Source: JBDZVM01 sp040255675 (GTDB taxonomy: Bacteria > Actinomycetota > Actinomycetes > Acidothermales > Acidothermaceae). Taken from it: a stretch of DNA of 64,000 bases. Positions within the stretch are counted from its first letter, which is position 1; each line of letters starts with the position of its first letter. Positions 35,666 through 44,069 of the stretch are shown piece after piece. The DNA lies in assembly GCA_040255675.1 (NCBI GenBank), contig JBDZVM010000017.1:1-64000 (forward strand). Direction: 5' to 3'. The notes beneath the pieces were generated by a model. That model was not told where the DNA came from. It ran no database searches and worked only from the letters and a program-made list of their open reading frames with translations. A program made the position numbers and the translations under genes.

Positions 35666-37315
35666 TCACTCTCCACTGAACCGCTGCTGCAGCACAAATT
35701 TCCGCACTTTGCCAGCTGCCGTACGTGGTAATGCCTCGACAAGCTCGATCCGCTCCGGCCAGAACTGCTTCGCAAAACCCAGGTTTTCTAAGTGCTTCAC
35801 CAAACTCGGCAGCGTCGGAGTACACCCGGCCATCGCGACGACGACGGCGCACGCCCGTTCCCCAAGCCGCGAGTCGGGAACTCCAATAATGGCGACTTCG
35901 TGAACCTCTGGGTGTTGGTAGAGCGCCGCCTCGACCTCGACGACGGGGATGTTTTCTCCTCCGCGAATGACGATGTCCTTGGCACGTCCGGTGAGTGCTA
36001 CGAATCCCTCGTCGTCCATCGATGCCAGGTCGCCGGAGTCGAGCCAGCCGTCGTCGTCGACCACTGCCTTCGTGAGATCCGGGCGCTCGAAATAACCCAC
36101 AAATTTGGACGCGCCACGTACGAGGAGGCGACCGGGCACACCACGCGGCAGTTCGTTGCCACCGTCGTCAGCGATCCTTATTTCCATCGCGGGAGACACG
36201 ACGCCGTCGCTGTCACCCGCTCGGTCCAGCCGCGCGTACGGGGTAATCGTTGCCGCCCCAGTTTCGGTAAGACCCCAGTTATTCGCCAACCTGGCACCGA
36301 GCACCTCTGGGGTTCGCTTCGCCAAATAGCGAGGAATGGGTGCGCCAGCGCACGAGAAGATGCGTAGCGGCCTGGCATCACGGCCCAACTCCTCGCACAC
36401 CCTGATGGTGTCCATCACGAATGGTGGCGAACCGATGGTGTACGTGCCGCCCTCCGCATCGACAAGTTCCAAGAACCGGCGGGCATCCCAAACGTCCTGG
36501 TAGACGACCTTTTGCCCCCACGTGATGGGCATCAACACGCCATAGAGGAATCCTGATGCATGGGCCAGCGGCGATGGCATGATGACGACGTCGTCGCTCG
36601 TCAGCTCGAGTGCCCAGGGTAGCAATCGCGTCGTCGCGAAGAGCGTGTTGTGCGTATGTACAACACCCTTGGGCTCCCCCGTCGTTCCCGACGTGAACTG
36701 AATAGACGCGACATCATCCGGGCGCGGTTTGCGCTCGTCAAGAAGATGCCGCGGTAGCTCACTGCCGCTGTATCGCAGAAAATGCTTCTGAAACGAGCCC
36801 TTTCCGTCGCGCGGGCCGTTAATGTCAAAGACATACTCCAGGGAGTCGACACTGTCGACGAGACTTCGGCCCAGGCCGGCATGGTCAAAACGTCGGTACG
36901 TCGTGGGCACGATGAAAACTCGTGCTCGTAACGTTTGGAGCATGTAGCTGAGTTCGCGCTGCCGCAAGATCGGAACAACGGGACACGAGATCGCGCCGAT
37001 CCGGTTGCATGCCAAATGCACCGCCGTGAAGTACCACCAGTTCGGGATTTGATGGCACACCGGTTCGCCCGGTGCCACCCCTAGCTCCAGCAACCCGGCG
37101 GCGATGCTGTCGACCGCCTCGGCTAACTCGGCGAAAGTAAGCCGCTCTGTCCAACCGCCGTCGGCCGAATAGGTCACCGACGCGACATCGTCCGGCCGGC
37201 TCACCGCGAGGTCGTGGAGGTCGTCTATAACAAGGCGGTCGCGCCACCAGCCCTCTTTGCGATACGAGTCGGGCGTCAATGGGATATTGCTCGTTTTCAC
37301 GGCGGGTCCTGTCAA
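35666..37315 (-). CDS. Acyl-CoA synthetase (AMP-forming)
   Basis: Activates a carboxylic acid to its CoA thioester via an acyl-adenylate. The 549-residue ANL enzyme has the ATP loop QFTSGTTGEPKGVVHTHN (about 213-230), NNWGLTETG, the hinge block GWLDSGDLASMDDEGFVALTGRAKDIVIRGGENI, and the C-terminal catalytic Lys in PRTAAGKVRKFVL. It most resembles the cyclohexanecarboxylate/medium-chain ligase group. The TTG at 37315 overlaps the SDR stop (TTGA); a GTG five codons later is possible. With the SDR it forms a two-gene operon. Confidence 0.9.
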   Translation of the reverse strand: MTGPAVKTSNIPLTPDSYRKEGWWRDRLVIDDLHDLAVSRPDDVASVTYSADGGWTERLTFAELAEAVDSIAAGLLELGVAPGEPVCHQIPNWWYFTAVHLACNRIGAISCPVVPILRQRELSYMLQTLRARVFIVPTTYRRFDHAGLGRSLVDSVDSLEYVFDINGPRDGKGSFQKHFLRYSGSELPRHLLDERKPRPDDVASIQFTSGTTGEPKGVVHTHNTLFATTRLLPWALELTSDDVVIMPSPLAHASGFLYGVLMPITWGQKVVYQDVWDARRFLELVDAEGGTYTIGSPPFVMDTIRVCEELGRDARPLRIFSCAGAPIPRYLAKRTPEVLGARLANNWGLTETGAATITPYARLDRAGDSDGVVSPAMEIRIADDGGNELPRGVPGRLLVRGASKFVGYFERPDLTKAVVDDDGWLDSGDLASMDDEGFVALTGRAKDIVIRGGENIPVVEVEAALYQHPEVHEVAIIGVPDSRLGERACAVVVAMAGCTPTLPSLVKHLENLGFAKQFWPERIELVEALPRTAAGKVRKFVLQQRFSGE

Positions 37316-38070
37316 TCCACCATCGTCAGTCCACCGCTGACGCTCAACACTTGACCTGTGATGTACGAAGACCGAGGCGACGCGAAGAAGCTCACTGCAT
37401 TGGCGACATCTTCGGGTTGTGCGATACGCCGCAGCGGAATCCCCCTGACCAACGCTTCTTTGAGGCGCTCGGGTACGGCCGCGAATGCCGGCGTGTCGGT
37501 CGGACCCGGGCAGACGCAGTTGACCGATATCCCGTATCGAGCGACCTCGCGCGCTACCGACTTGGTGAACGCCACGACTCCGCCTTTGGCGCCGGCAAAT
37601 ACGGTCTCGCCGGAACTGCCAACTCTGCCGGCATCAGAGGAGAGGTTCACGATCGTGCCGGAGCCGCGTTTCACCATCTCGACCAAGAACGTGTGGGTCA
37701 CCGCAATCGGGCCGAGAAGGTTGACGGAAAGGATCCGCTGCCAAAAGTTTCGGCCCGTTTCCAGGAAGGGTCGCACCTCTCCCCAGCCCGCGTTATTGAC
37801 GAGCACGTCGCAGCGGCCCTCTGCGTCGATCACCGACTGATGCAGCGCGACGACCGACTCGGCGTCGACGATGTCCACCTTGACCGCGCGCGCCTCGTAG
37901 CCTGCCGAATTGATGATGGCGGCTGTCGCTCTCACGCCGTCCTCATCGATATCAGCGGCCACGACCCTGGCTCCGTCAGCGGCCAGGCGCAGCGCTGTTG
38001 CACGGCCGATACCCAATGCCGCACCGGTGACGACTACGACTGAACCGTCTAGATCCCGAGGTGGGGTCAA
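37312..38070 (-). CDS. SDR-family oxidoreductase
   Basis: A 252-residue classical short-chain dehydrogenase with TGAALGIGRATALRLA (cofactor motif), an acidic residue after beta 2 (AADIDEDG, suggesting NAD), NNAGWGEV, a catalytic Ser in NLSSDAGRVGSSG, and CPGPTDTPAF in the C-terminal half. At the usual Tyr-x-x-x-Lys site the sequence reads TVFAGAKGGV: the Lys is present but the Tyr is replaced by Phe. Reduced or altered activity is therefore possible. It is similar to the hydroxyacyl-CoA dehydrogenases of ring-degradation clusters. It precedes the acyl-CoA ligase and has a CTAGTATACC box upstream. Confidence 0.85.
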   Translation of the reverse strand: MTPPRDLDGSVVVVTGAALGIGRATALRLAADGARVVAADIDEDGVRATAAIINSAGYEARAVKVDIVDAESVVALHQSVIDAEGRCDVLVNNAGWGEVRPFLETGRNFWQRILSVNLLGPIAVTHTFLVEMVKRGSGTIVNLSSDAGRVGSSGETVFAGAKGGVVAFTKSVAREVARYGISVNCVCPGPTDTPAFAAVPERLKEALVRGIPLRRIAQPEDVANAVSFFASPRSSYITGQVLSVSGGLTMVD

Positions 38071-38107
38071 GTTTCAGTCCTTCCTCGGGGGTGGGCGTGC
38101 TCGCGGC

Positions 38108-38117
38108 GGTATACTAG
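38108..38117 (-). promoter_or_regulatory. GTATAC-type operator before the SDR-ligase operon
   Basis: The 10-mer GGTATACTAG at 38108-38117 (minus strand CTAGTATACC) is identical to that over the -10 box of the transporter operon at 34552-34561. It lies about 38 bp upstream of the SDR start and would serve as -10 TATACC there too. A site shared by two operons flanking a GntR gene suggests a common operator. The remainder of 38071-38282 contains no recognisable gene. Confidence 0.5.
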
Positions 38118-38282
38118 CATCACGGCGCGAATATGGGGAGCTTGTTTCGAGGTCAGCCGGCGAAATGCACTGATGGGAGCCAGCTACGCCGGCACCTCCG
38201 ATCGCACATGCGCGGACGCCGTCGCTAGGTGGCTCGGATCGTGTGACGACGAACGCGTCGCGAACGTGACTACGCTGGTCGC

Positions 38283-39215
38283 GTGGGAAGTGATCGACGT
38301 GGCTTCGTGTATGGACTCGCGGCTTACATCATCTGGGGGCTCTTCCCGCTTTACTGGCCGCTCGTCGAGCCCACGCCGGCGATGCAGATCCTCGCTCACC
38401 GCATGCTGTGGTCGCTGGTTTTCATCGCGGGAATCGTTCTGGTACGACGTCGCCGACAATTCGTCTCGGCATTCCGCCATGGCATTCGGCGCCTTCTGCT
38501 CCTGACCCTTGCGGCGGCGCTCATAAGCGCGAACTGGGGTGTCTACATCTGGGCCGTCAACGACGGTCACGTGATCGACGCGTCACTCGGCTACTTCATG
38601 AGTCCCCTGCTGACTATCGGCTTAGGCGTGACGGCTCTGGGTGAGCACCTGCGCAAGGGCCAATGGGCGGCCGTCCTGATCGGCACCGTTGCCGTCCTCA
38701 TCTTCATTTTTGACTACGGACGAGTGCCCTGGATCGGGCTGTGTCTAGCCGGCACCTTCAGCTTGTACAGCTTGGTGAAGAAACTCGCGGCCACAGCGGC
38801 ACTCGACAGCATGGCCATCGAAACCGCCGTTCTCGCTCCGCCGGCGCTCGGGTATCTCGTTGTCATGGAGTTACTCCACCGCGGATCATTCGGCCACACG
38901 ACCCTAACGATTGACCTACTGCTCATGACGGCCGGTGCCGTAACAGCGATCCCACTCCTGTTCTTCGCGGCCGCCGCGCGGAAAATTCCGCTCACGATCC
39001 TCGGATTGCTGTTTTACGTCAACCCGGCGCTTCAGTTCGTGATCGGCCGCTACATCCGGCACGAAACCCTTCCGCGCGCGGAGTTCCTCGGCTTGACGTT
39101 CATCTGGGTGGCGTTGGTCGTACTTGGGTCGAGCGAATTCGCCGAATGGAGGCGAGAACAACGCGAGCGCGACGCCTTGACCACCTACGACCCGAATGCC
39201 GTGGAAGCACGGTGA
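38283..39215 (+). CDS. RarD/EamA-family transporter
   Basis: A 310-residue protein with about ten membrane helices in two EamA halves. The start, GFVYGLAAYIIWGLFPLYWPLV, is the RarD signature, and SANWGVYIWAVNDGHVIDASLGYFMSPLLTIGLG is the conserved DMT core. RarD proteins are drug/metabolite-type exporters of mostly unknown substrate. The GTG start has TACGCT six bases upstream, which could be a leaderless -10. It converges with the IclR gene. No link to its catabolic neighbours is seen beyond position. Confidence 0.85.
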   Translation: MGSDRRGFVYGLAAYIIWGLFPLYWPLVEPTPAMQILAHRMLWSLVFIAGIVLVRRRRQFVSAFRHGIRRLLLLTLAAALISANWGVYIWAVNDGHVIDASLGYFMSPLLTIGLGVTALGEHLRKGQWAAVLIGTVAVLIFIFDYGRVPWIGLCLAGTFSLYSLVKKLAATAALDSMAIETAVLAPPALGYLVVMELLHRGSFGHTTLTIDLLLMTAGAVTAIPLLFFAAAARKIPLTILGLLFYVNPALQFVIGRYIRHETLPRAEFLGLTFIWVALVVLGSSEFAEWRREQRERDALTTYDPNAVEAR

Positions 39216-39230
39216 TTCCGTACGCCGGGC

Positions 39231-40055
39231 CTACTCGTGCCGCTCCGGCAGTCGTGTCGATACGCCCGCGACGTCGGGCGTCGAGGCTGAGAGATTGGCC
39301 GCCAATGCCTTTATCGCCTCACGGTAGGTCGCGAGCTTGTCATCACTCAAGGCGGCTTTCACCGTGATGACGCTGACAGCCGCCAGCGGGCGCCTTTGGA
39401 GATCGGTGATTGGCGCGGCGATGCAATACATGCCGACGGCCGTTTCCTCGTCGTCGGTTGCGTAGCCGACTTCTCGGGCGGCTTCGAGTTCGGTACGGAG
39501 CGCATCGAGATTGTGGACGCTGTTGGGGGTCATGACACGAAAGGGCTGGCGACCGAACAGCTCCTCTATCTGTCCTGGCGGAAGCATGCTCAGGAGAGCT
39601 TTCCCGGACGACGTGCAGTTCGCCGGGAGGCGCAGCCCGACGTCATAGCTGATCGCGACATTTTGCCGCCCGCGGCGAGTAGCGACGTAGATGGCATCGG
39701 TGCCACTCAAAACCGCGAGGACGAGAGTTTCGTTGTCGAGCGCGGGAACTTTAGCGGCTTCGGCGACGAAGTTACGAAGCGGGTCGACCGTGCGCATGTA
39801 GCCCTCAGCGAGCACCAGGGTTTGCGGACCAATCTGGTATCGCGAGTCGGAATCCTTGGTGAGCAACCCCATCTGGGCGAGGGTCGAGCAAAGCCCGTGC
39901 ACCGTGCTCTTTGGCAAACCGAGCTGCCTGCCGATATCCGATGCCCCGATCGGGTCGCGTCGGACGGCGACGAAGTTGAGGATCTGCAGCGCCTTTTGGA
40001 CAGATGGGACGATTGCCTGATCCTTTTCTACACGATCGTGCGACGATGCGTTCAT
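39231..40055 (-). CDS. IclR-family transcriptional regulator
   Basis: A 274-residue regulator. The N-terminal winged helix (about 15-75) has SVQKALQILNFVAVRRDPIGASDIGRQLGLPKSTVHGLCSTL, and the GAF-like effector domain (about 95-265) has LRLPANCTSSGKALLSMLP and AREVGYATDDEETAVGMYCIAAPI, all family marks. It is the last gene on the strand of mmsA-DUF1185-dhaK-dhaL and probably regulates them. The gap 40056-40165 to dhaL holds no gene. Confidence 0.9.
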   Translation of the reverse strand: MNASSHDRVEKDQAIVPSVQKALQILNFVAVRRDPIGASDIGRQLGLPKSTVHGLCSTLAQMGLLTKDSDSRYQIGPQTLVLAEGYMRTVDPLRNFVAEAAKVPALDNETLVLAVLSGTDAIYVATRRGRQNVAISYDVGLRLPANCTSSGKALLSMLPPGQIEELFGRQPFRVMTPNSVHNLDALRTELEAAREVGYATDDEETAVGMYCIAAPITDLQRRPLAAVSVITVKAALSDDKLATYREAIKALAANLSASTPDVAGVSTRLPERHE

Positions 40056-40165
40056 AACACGCGCTGCCTCTCGACTAACTCACGGCGTTGGTCTGGTGAA
40101 GATCGCGAGGCCGGGTTGCGCCGTCCGATCGTCGAATAGACGACCATATCGTGTACGACGAACGA

Positions 40166-40789
40166 TCACTGCGGCGGCTGCTGAGTCGCTTCAAGTGCCT
40201 CCAGGAGCCGAACATAAGCAATCGCGCCGCCATCAGGCTTGTTGCCGTCGACCGTCCCGACCCAAGCGGCACGTCCGCGCCGCGGGGTCATTTCCGAAGT
40301 TCGCCTCGCACCCTCGCGCGCGGCCACTATCATCGCGGCGAGCCACTGAGCCGTCGTCTCGCCTTCTGCCGTCCGTAATGCCTCGATACTCGGCACCAGC
40401 GCGTCGAGAACCGTCCGGTCACCGAGTTCGGCCCCTCCCCGCGTCGCAATAGTTTCGCTAGCTGCCTCGAATCCGCGCACGACGTCGGCATGCGTCGGTG
40501 ACATGACTTGGTCGAGCGCACGGCTCGCCGCGAGCAACCCCGCCGCACCCAAAGCCGCGAACGACGACGGGTTGCCACGGGCAAACGCCATACCGATCGT
40601 CTTCAGGGCGTCCGCCGGGCTGACGTCGTCAGGCAGGTCGGCAAGCGCCGACTTGATCCCGCGGGCGCCCGCCGAAATGGTGTATCCGAGGTCACCATCG
40701 CCGGCCGCGGCGTCGAGCGCCGTCAACTCCTCCTCGGCCGCGGCGAAGCGGTCCATTGCTTCGCCGATCCACACTCGAAAAGCTGTCAT
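40166..40789 (-). CDS. dhaL: Dihydroxyacetone kinase subunit DhaL
   Basis: The 207-residue nucleotide-binding subunit binds ADP/ATP with magnesium and phosphorylates the ketose held by DhaK. The metal-binding motif is LDAAAGDGDLGYTISAGARG (about 24-43), where the Asp residues of GDGD chelate magnesium. AFARGNPSSFAALGAAGLL and GDRTVLDALVP are also conserved. Its start overlaps the dhaK stop by 4 bp. No DhaM phosphotransferase subunit is present, so ATP-dependent action is likely. It may also serve C4 ketoses such as erythrulose. Confidence 0.9.
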   Translation of the reverse strand: MTAFRVWIGEAMDRFAAAEEELTALDAAAGDGDLGYTISAGARGIKSALADLPDDVSPADALKTIGMAFARGNPSSFAALGAAGLLAASRALDQVMSPTHADVVRGFEAASETIATRGGAELGDRTVLDALVPSIEALRTAEGETTAQWLAAMIVAAREGARRTSEMTPRRGRAAWVGTVDGNKPDGGAIAYVRLLEALEATQQPPQ

Positions 40790-41814
40790 CGCAAATCCCG
40801 CTGGCTAAAGAACGGGGAATGAGCCGGAGCATCAAGAAGTTGCTTCAGCTCCTCGTCGAGCCGGAGAACGCTCACGGAAAGCCCAGCCATCTCCAGGCTC
40901 GTAGCGTATTCACCCACGTACGCGCGATGGACTGTCACGTCCATCTTTTCGAGTCGTTGATGCAGGCGGCGGTAGACGACATAGAGCTCTTCGGGCGGTG
41001 TGGCACCTAGGCCGTTGACGAGAACCGCAATCCGCGATTCGGCCGATACTTCCAACTCGGGCAGCACAGCGTCGAGAAGCTGGTCGGCAACTTCATCGGC
41101 ACTGAGCAACTCACCACGCCGTTGGCCAGGCTCACCATGGATTCCGATGCCGATTTCCATTTCGTTCTCACCAAGGCTGAACGTAGGTTTGCCAGAGGTG
41201 GGCAGAATGGACGGCGCAAGGCCGACACCCATCGAGCGCACGGATTCGACAACCCGTCGCGCCACGGCCGTGACCTTGTCGAGGTCGTCGCCTCGCTCCG
41301 CGGCCGCGCCTACGCACTTGTACGCAAAGAAGAGACCGGCCACACCACGTCGCTCACTTGCGCGGTCCGCGGGTGCCGACGCGACGTCGTCGGCGACCCT
41401 GACAGACGTCGTCCGGATGCCATTCGCTTGCGCCAAATCGCACGCGAGGTCGAAATTGAGCCGGTCGCCGGTGTAGTTGCCGTACAAGCACAACACACCG
41501 GCTCCGGCGTCAGCTGCCTCGATCGCGGCCAAAGCGGCATCCGACGATTGCGCGGAGAACACGTTCCCGATCGCCACCGCGGTCGCCAGCCCCGACCCGA
41601 CGTACCCCAAGAACACCGGCAGGTGACCGGAACCCCCGCCCGTCACGATCCCGACCTTGCCGGGAGTAGGAGCGTCGGCTCGCACGAGCGCACGGTTCGC
41701 CGCTCCTGCCGACCGTAGGCTTTCCGGGTAAGCAGCGAGAATTCCCTCGACCACTTCGTCGGCAAAAGCTTCAGGAGAATTCATCAACTTTTTGATGGCA
41801 GTAGTCCTCTCCAC
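40786..41814 (-). CDS. dhaK: Dihydroxyacetone kinase subunit DhaK
   Basis: The 342-residue substrate-binding subunit. The residues that hold dihydroxyacetone in E. coli DhaK are all present: His64 in GGGSGHLP, Asp117 in YGNYTGD and the covalently binding His226 in GIGIHGEPG. The product is dihydroxyacetone phosphate, or the phosphate of a C4 ketose if the enzyme belongs to the erythrulose kinases. It sits in an operon after the DUF1185 gene (53-bp gap) and overlaps dhaL. Confidence 0.92.
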   Translation of the reverse strand: MERTTAIKKLMNSPEAFADEVVEGILAAYPESLRSAGAANRALVRADAPTPGKVGIVTGGGSGHLPVFLGYVGSGLATAVAIGNVFSAQSSDAALAAIEAADAGAGVLCLYGNYTGDRLNFDLACDLAQANGIRTTSVRVADDVASAPADRASERRGVAGLFFAYKCVGAAAERGDDLDKVTAVARRVVESVRSMGVGLAPSILPTSGKPTFSLGENEMEIGIGIHGEPGQRRGELLSADEVADQLLDAVLPELEVSAESRIAVLVNGLGATPPEELYVVYRRLHQRLEKMDVTVHRAYVGEYATSLEMAGLSVSVLRLDEELKQLLDAPAHSPFFSQRDLR

Positions 41815-41867
41815 TTGTCGGATCGGTTCGTGGTCATATCCGGCTTTCTCGGAATGCTCGAGCTTGA

Positions 41868-42413
41868 TTACCGGGGGTTGGGTCGGCCACCGTTGGCGAC
41901 GGCGACGATGATCACGATTTCGTCGTCCAGCGGCGCATCGGGGAGCTGCATGGTCCAGGTGAACAGATGCGAAACGTCAGTGCCATCAAGAGCACCGGTG
42001 TCTTGCGCTCCGCGGAAGGAAACATCGATCGGCGTGCCCGTGCCACCGCGCTTTTCGGCCGAGGTAATGGGGGCGCGCCCGTTTGCGACGTCGCGGACGG
42101 CGTCACCGAACAGCCTGGTGTGAATGATCGCTGAACCGTGCTGGATTTCACCGGCGAGCCCGACGAGCGATGCCTTCCCGAACGACTCGATCTTGTCGCC
42201 GAGCGCGTCCGCGGCCAGCTCCGAAAGGCGAGGACCGAGGTCTTTGCTGTATTCGTCGCTCAGCAAGCTGATGTCATCTTTGAATTCACCCGCGTACGGG
42301 TTCTTGATGACGGCGGCCGCGGCCGCAATGCGCAGCGGGCGAGCGAGATCGCGCGCGCCCTCTTGATAAATCTCGTCGACGAGGGTTACCAGTCTCCTGG
42401 TCAAGATTGCCAT
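41868..42413 (-). CDS. DUF1185 (amino acid synthesis) family protein
   Basis: A 181-residue protein matching the AA_synth/DUF1185 family by its start (RRLVTLVDEIYQEGARDLARPLRIAAAAAVIKNPYAG), GKASLVGLAGEIQHGSAIIHTRLFGDAVR, and the C-terminal DEIVIIVAVANGGRPNPR. Family structures exist but the activity is unknown; members often sit in catabolic operons with ABC transporters or dehydrogenases. Here it lies between mmsA and dhaK, so a role in making or splitting the metabolite feeding both is possible. Confidence 0.85.
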   Translation of the reverse strand: MAILTRRLVTLVDEIYQEGARDLARPLRIAAAAAVIKNPYAGEFKDDISLLSDEYSKDLGPRLSELAADALGDKIESFGKASLVGLAGEIQHGSAIIHTRLFGDAVRDVANGRAPITSAEKRGGTGTPIDVSFRGAQDTGALDGTDVSHLFTWTMQLPDAPLDDEIVIIVAVANGGRPNPR

Positions 42414-42465
42414 GTGACTTACTTTCTCCTTACCTTGCCAATTTCGCGATGGGTTACGTGCGACC

Positions 42466-43962
42466 TCAGGAGTTGCTCGGAAAGCCGAGATTCACTTCGC
42501 TACGGGCCGGCTCGGGCCAGCGCGATGTGATGACCTTTCCCCGGGTGTAAAAGTGGACCCCTTCCTCGCCTTGCGCGTGGGTGTCGCCAAACAGCGAAGA
42601 CTTCCAGCCGCCGAACGAGTAGTACGACATCGGCGCTGGCACCGGCACGTTCACGCCCACCATGCCGACCTGCACTTCGAACTCGAAGCGGCGGGCTGCC
42701 CGCCCGTCATTGGTGAAGATTGCGGAGCCATTGCCGTAGGGGTTGGCGTTAACGATTTCAAGTGCCTCGTCGAGCGAATTCGCGCGCACAAGCGAGAGAA
42801 CCGGACCGAAAATCTCGTCTTTGTAGATAGACATTTCCGGCGTGACCCCGTCGAAGAGCGTCGGGCCAAGCCAGAACCCGCTTTCGTCACCGCATGCGGT
42901 GGTACTCCGCCCGTCTACCAGCAGTTGGGCGCCTTCGGCGGTGCCCGCGTCGAGGTAACCGGCGACGCGGTCTCGATGCGCTTTGGTGACGAGTGGACCC
43001 ATCCCAGACGCGGCGTCTTTCCCGTTCCCGACGACGATCTTGTCCATCCGCTCGCGGATTTTTTGAGTAAGCGCGTCTACGACGGGCCCGACCGCGACAA
43101 GCACACTCGTCGCCATGCAACGCTCGCCGGCGGAACCAAACGCCGCGCTCACCGCGGCGTCGGCGGCGATGTCGAGATCGGCGTCCGGGAGCACAACCAT
43201 GTGGTTCTTCGCGCCACCGAGCGCCTGCACACGCTTGGCGTGGGAAGCGCAGCGTTCGTAGACATACCGGGCGATCGGCGTCGATCCGACGAACGAAATC
43301 GCGCGCACATCCGGGTGATCGATCAGGGTATCGACGGCTAGTTTGTCGCCATGAATCACGTTGAAGACACCGGCAGGCAAGCCGGCTTCTTCCCACAGTG
43401 CGGCAAGCCAGCCGGCCGCGCTCGGATCTTTTTCGCTCGGCTTGAAAACAACGGTGTTCCCAGTTGCGATCGCGATCGGGAAGAACCACATCGGAACCAT
43501 AGCGGGGAAGTTGAACGGACTAATGATGCCAACGACCCCGAGAGGCTGGCGAACCGAGTGCACGTCAACCTGTGTCGAAACACTCTCCGAATACTGGCCT
43601 TTCATCAATTGCGGGATGCCGCACGCGAACTCGACGACTTCCAGGCCGCGGGTGACTTCAGCGAGCGCGTCAGACAACACCTTGCCGTGCTCACTCGTGA
43701 TGATCGCGGCGAGTTCGTCCTTACGCGCGTTAAGAAGTTCCCTGAATCGGAAGAGGATCCTGACTCTGGTCGTCAGCGACGTGCGACCCCACTCGGCGAA
43801 GGCGCGCTTTGCCGCCTCCACCGCGTAACCGACGTCCTCCGCGGACGCGAAGCTCACCTCCGCCGATACCTGCCCGCTGGCGGGGTCGTAGACGTCACCT
43901 GTGCGGTTCGACGTCCCGTCGAAGGGTTTCCCGTCTACCCAATGGACGATGCGCTTGCTCAT
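42466..43962 (-). CDS. mmsA: CoA-acylating methylmalonate-semialdehyde dehydrogenase
   Basis: Converts (methyl)malonate semialdehyde, CoA and NAD+ to propionyl- or acetyl-CoA with CO2. The 498-residue aldehyde dehydrogenase has the catalytic Cys in GSAGERCMATSVLVAVG. The start is HWVDGKPFDGTSNRTGDVYDPASG, with SPFNFPAMVPMWFFPIAIATGNTVVFKPSEKDP and the C-terminal FGGWKSSLFGDTHAQGEEGVHFYTRGKVIT typical of MmsA/IolA. ATG 43962 was chosen; the frame extends upstream but into the promoter. First gene of the DhaKL operon. Confidence 0.93.
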   Translation of the reverse strand: MSKRIVHWVDGKPFDGTSNRTGDVYDPASGQVSAEVSFASAEDVGYAVEAAKRAFAEWGRTSLTTRVRILFRFRELLNARKDELAAIITSEHGKVLSDALAEVTRGLEVVEFACGIPQLMKGQYSESVSTQVDVHSVRQPLGVVGIISPFNFPAMVPMWFFPIAIATGNTVVFKPSEKDPSAAGWLAALWEEAGLPAGVFNVIHGDKLAVDTLIDHPDVRAISFVGSTPIARYVYERCASHAKRVQALGGAKNHMVVLPDADLDIAADAAVSAAFGSAGERCMATSVLVAVGPVVDALTQKIRERMDKIVVGNGKDAASGMGPLVTKAHRDRVAGYLDAGTAEGAQLLVDGRSTTACGDESGFWLGPTLFDGVTPEMSIYKDEIFGPVLSLVRANSLDEALEIVNANPYGNGSAIFTNDGRAARRFEFEVQVGMVGVNVPVPAPMSYYSFGGWKSSLFGDTHAQGEEGVHFYTRGKVITSRWPEPARSEVNLGFPSNS

Positions 43963-43978
43963 GTGCGCCTCAATAACG

Positions 43979-44069
43979 TTCTCGAATGCGGCGAGCGTCC
44001 GTAAATACGAACACCTGTTCTCTAATGTGAACGGCTGCAAGCATAGCGAGAGCCCGCAAGCTCCGTCAA
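43979..44069 (-). promoter_or_regulatory. Promoter and candidate operators of the mmsA operon
   Basis: On the minus strand, -35 TTGACG (44064-44069), an 18-bp spacer and -10 TATGCT (44040-44045) form a near-consensus sigma-70 promoter. Downstream in the leader, GAACACCTGTTC (44009-44020) has inverted GAACA/TGTTC arms. TTCTCGAA (43979-43986) repeats the octamer found twice before the transporter operon. The IclR protein of the operon is a candidate ligand. The remaining gap to cysM (44070-44219) holds inverted arms GGAACG/CGTTCC near 44175 and no gene. Confidence 0.65.
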
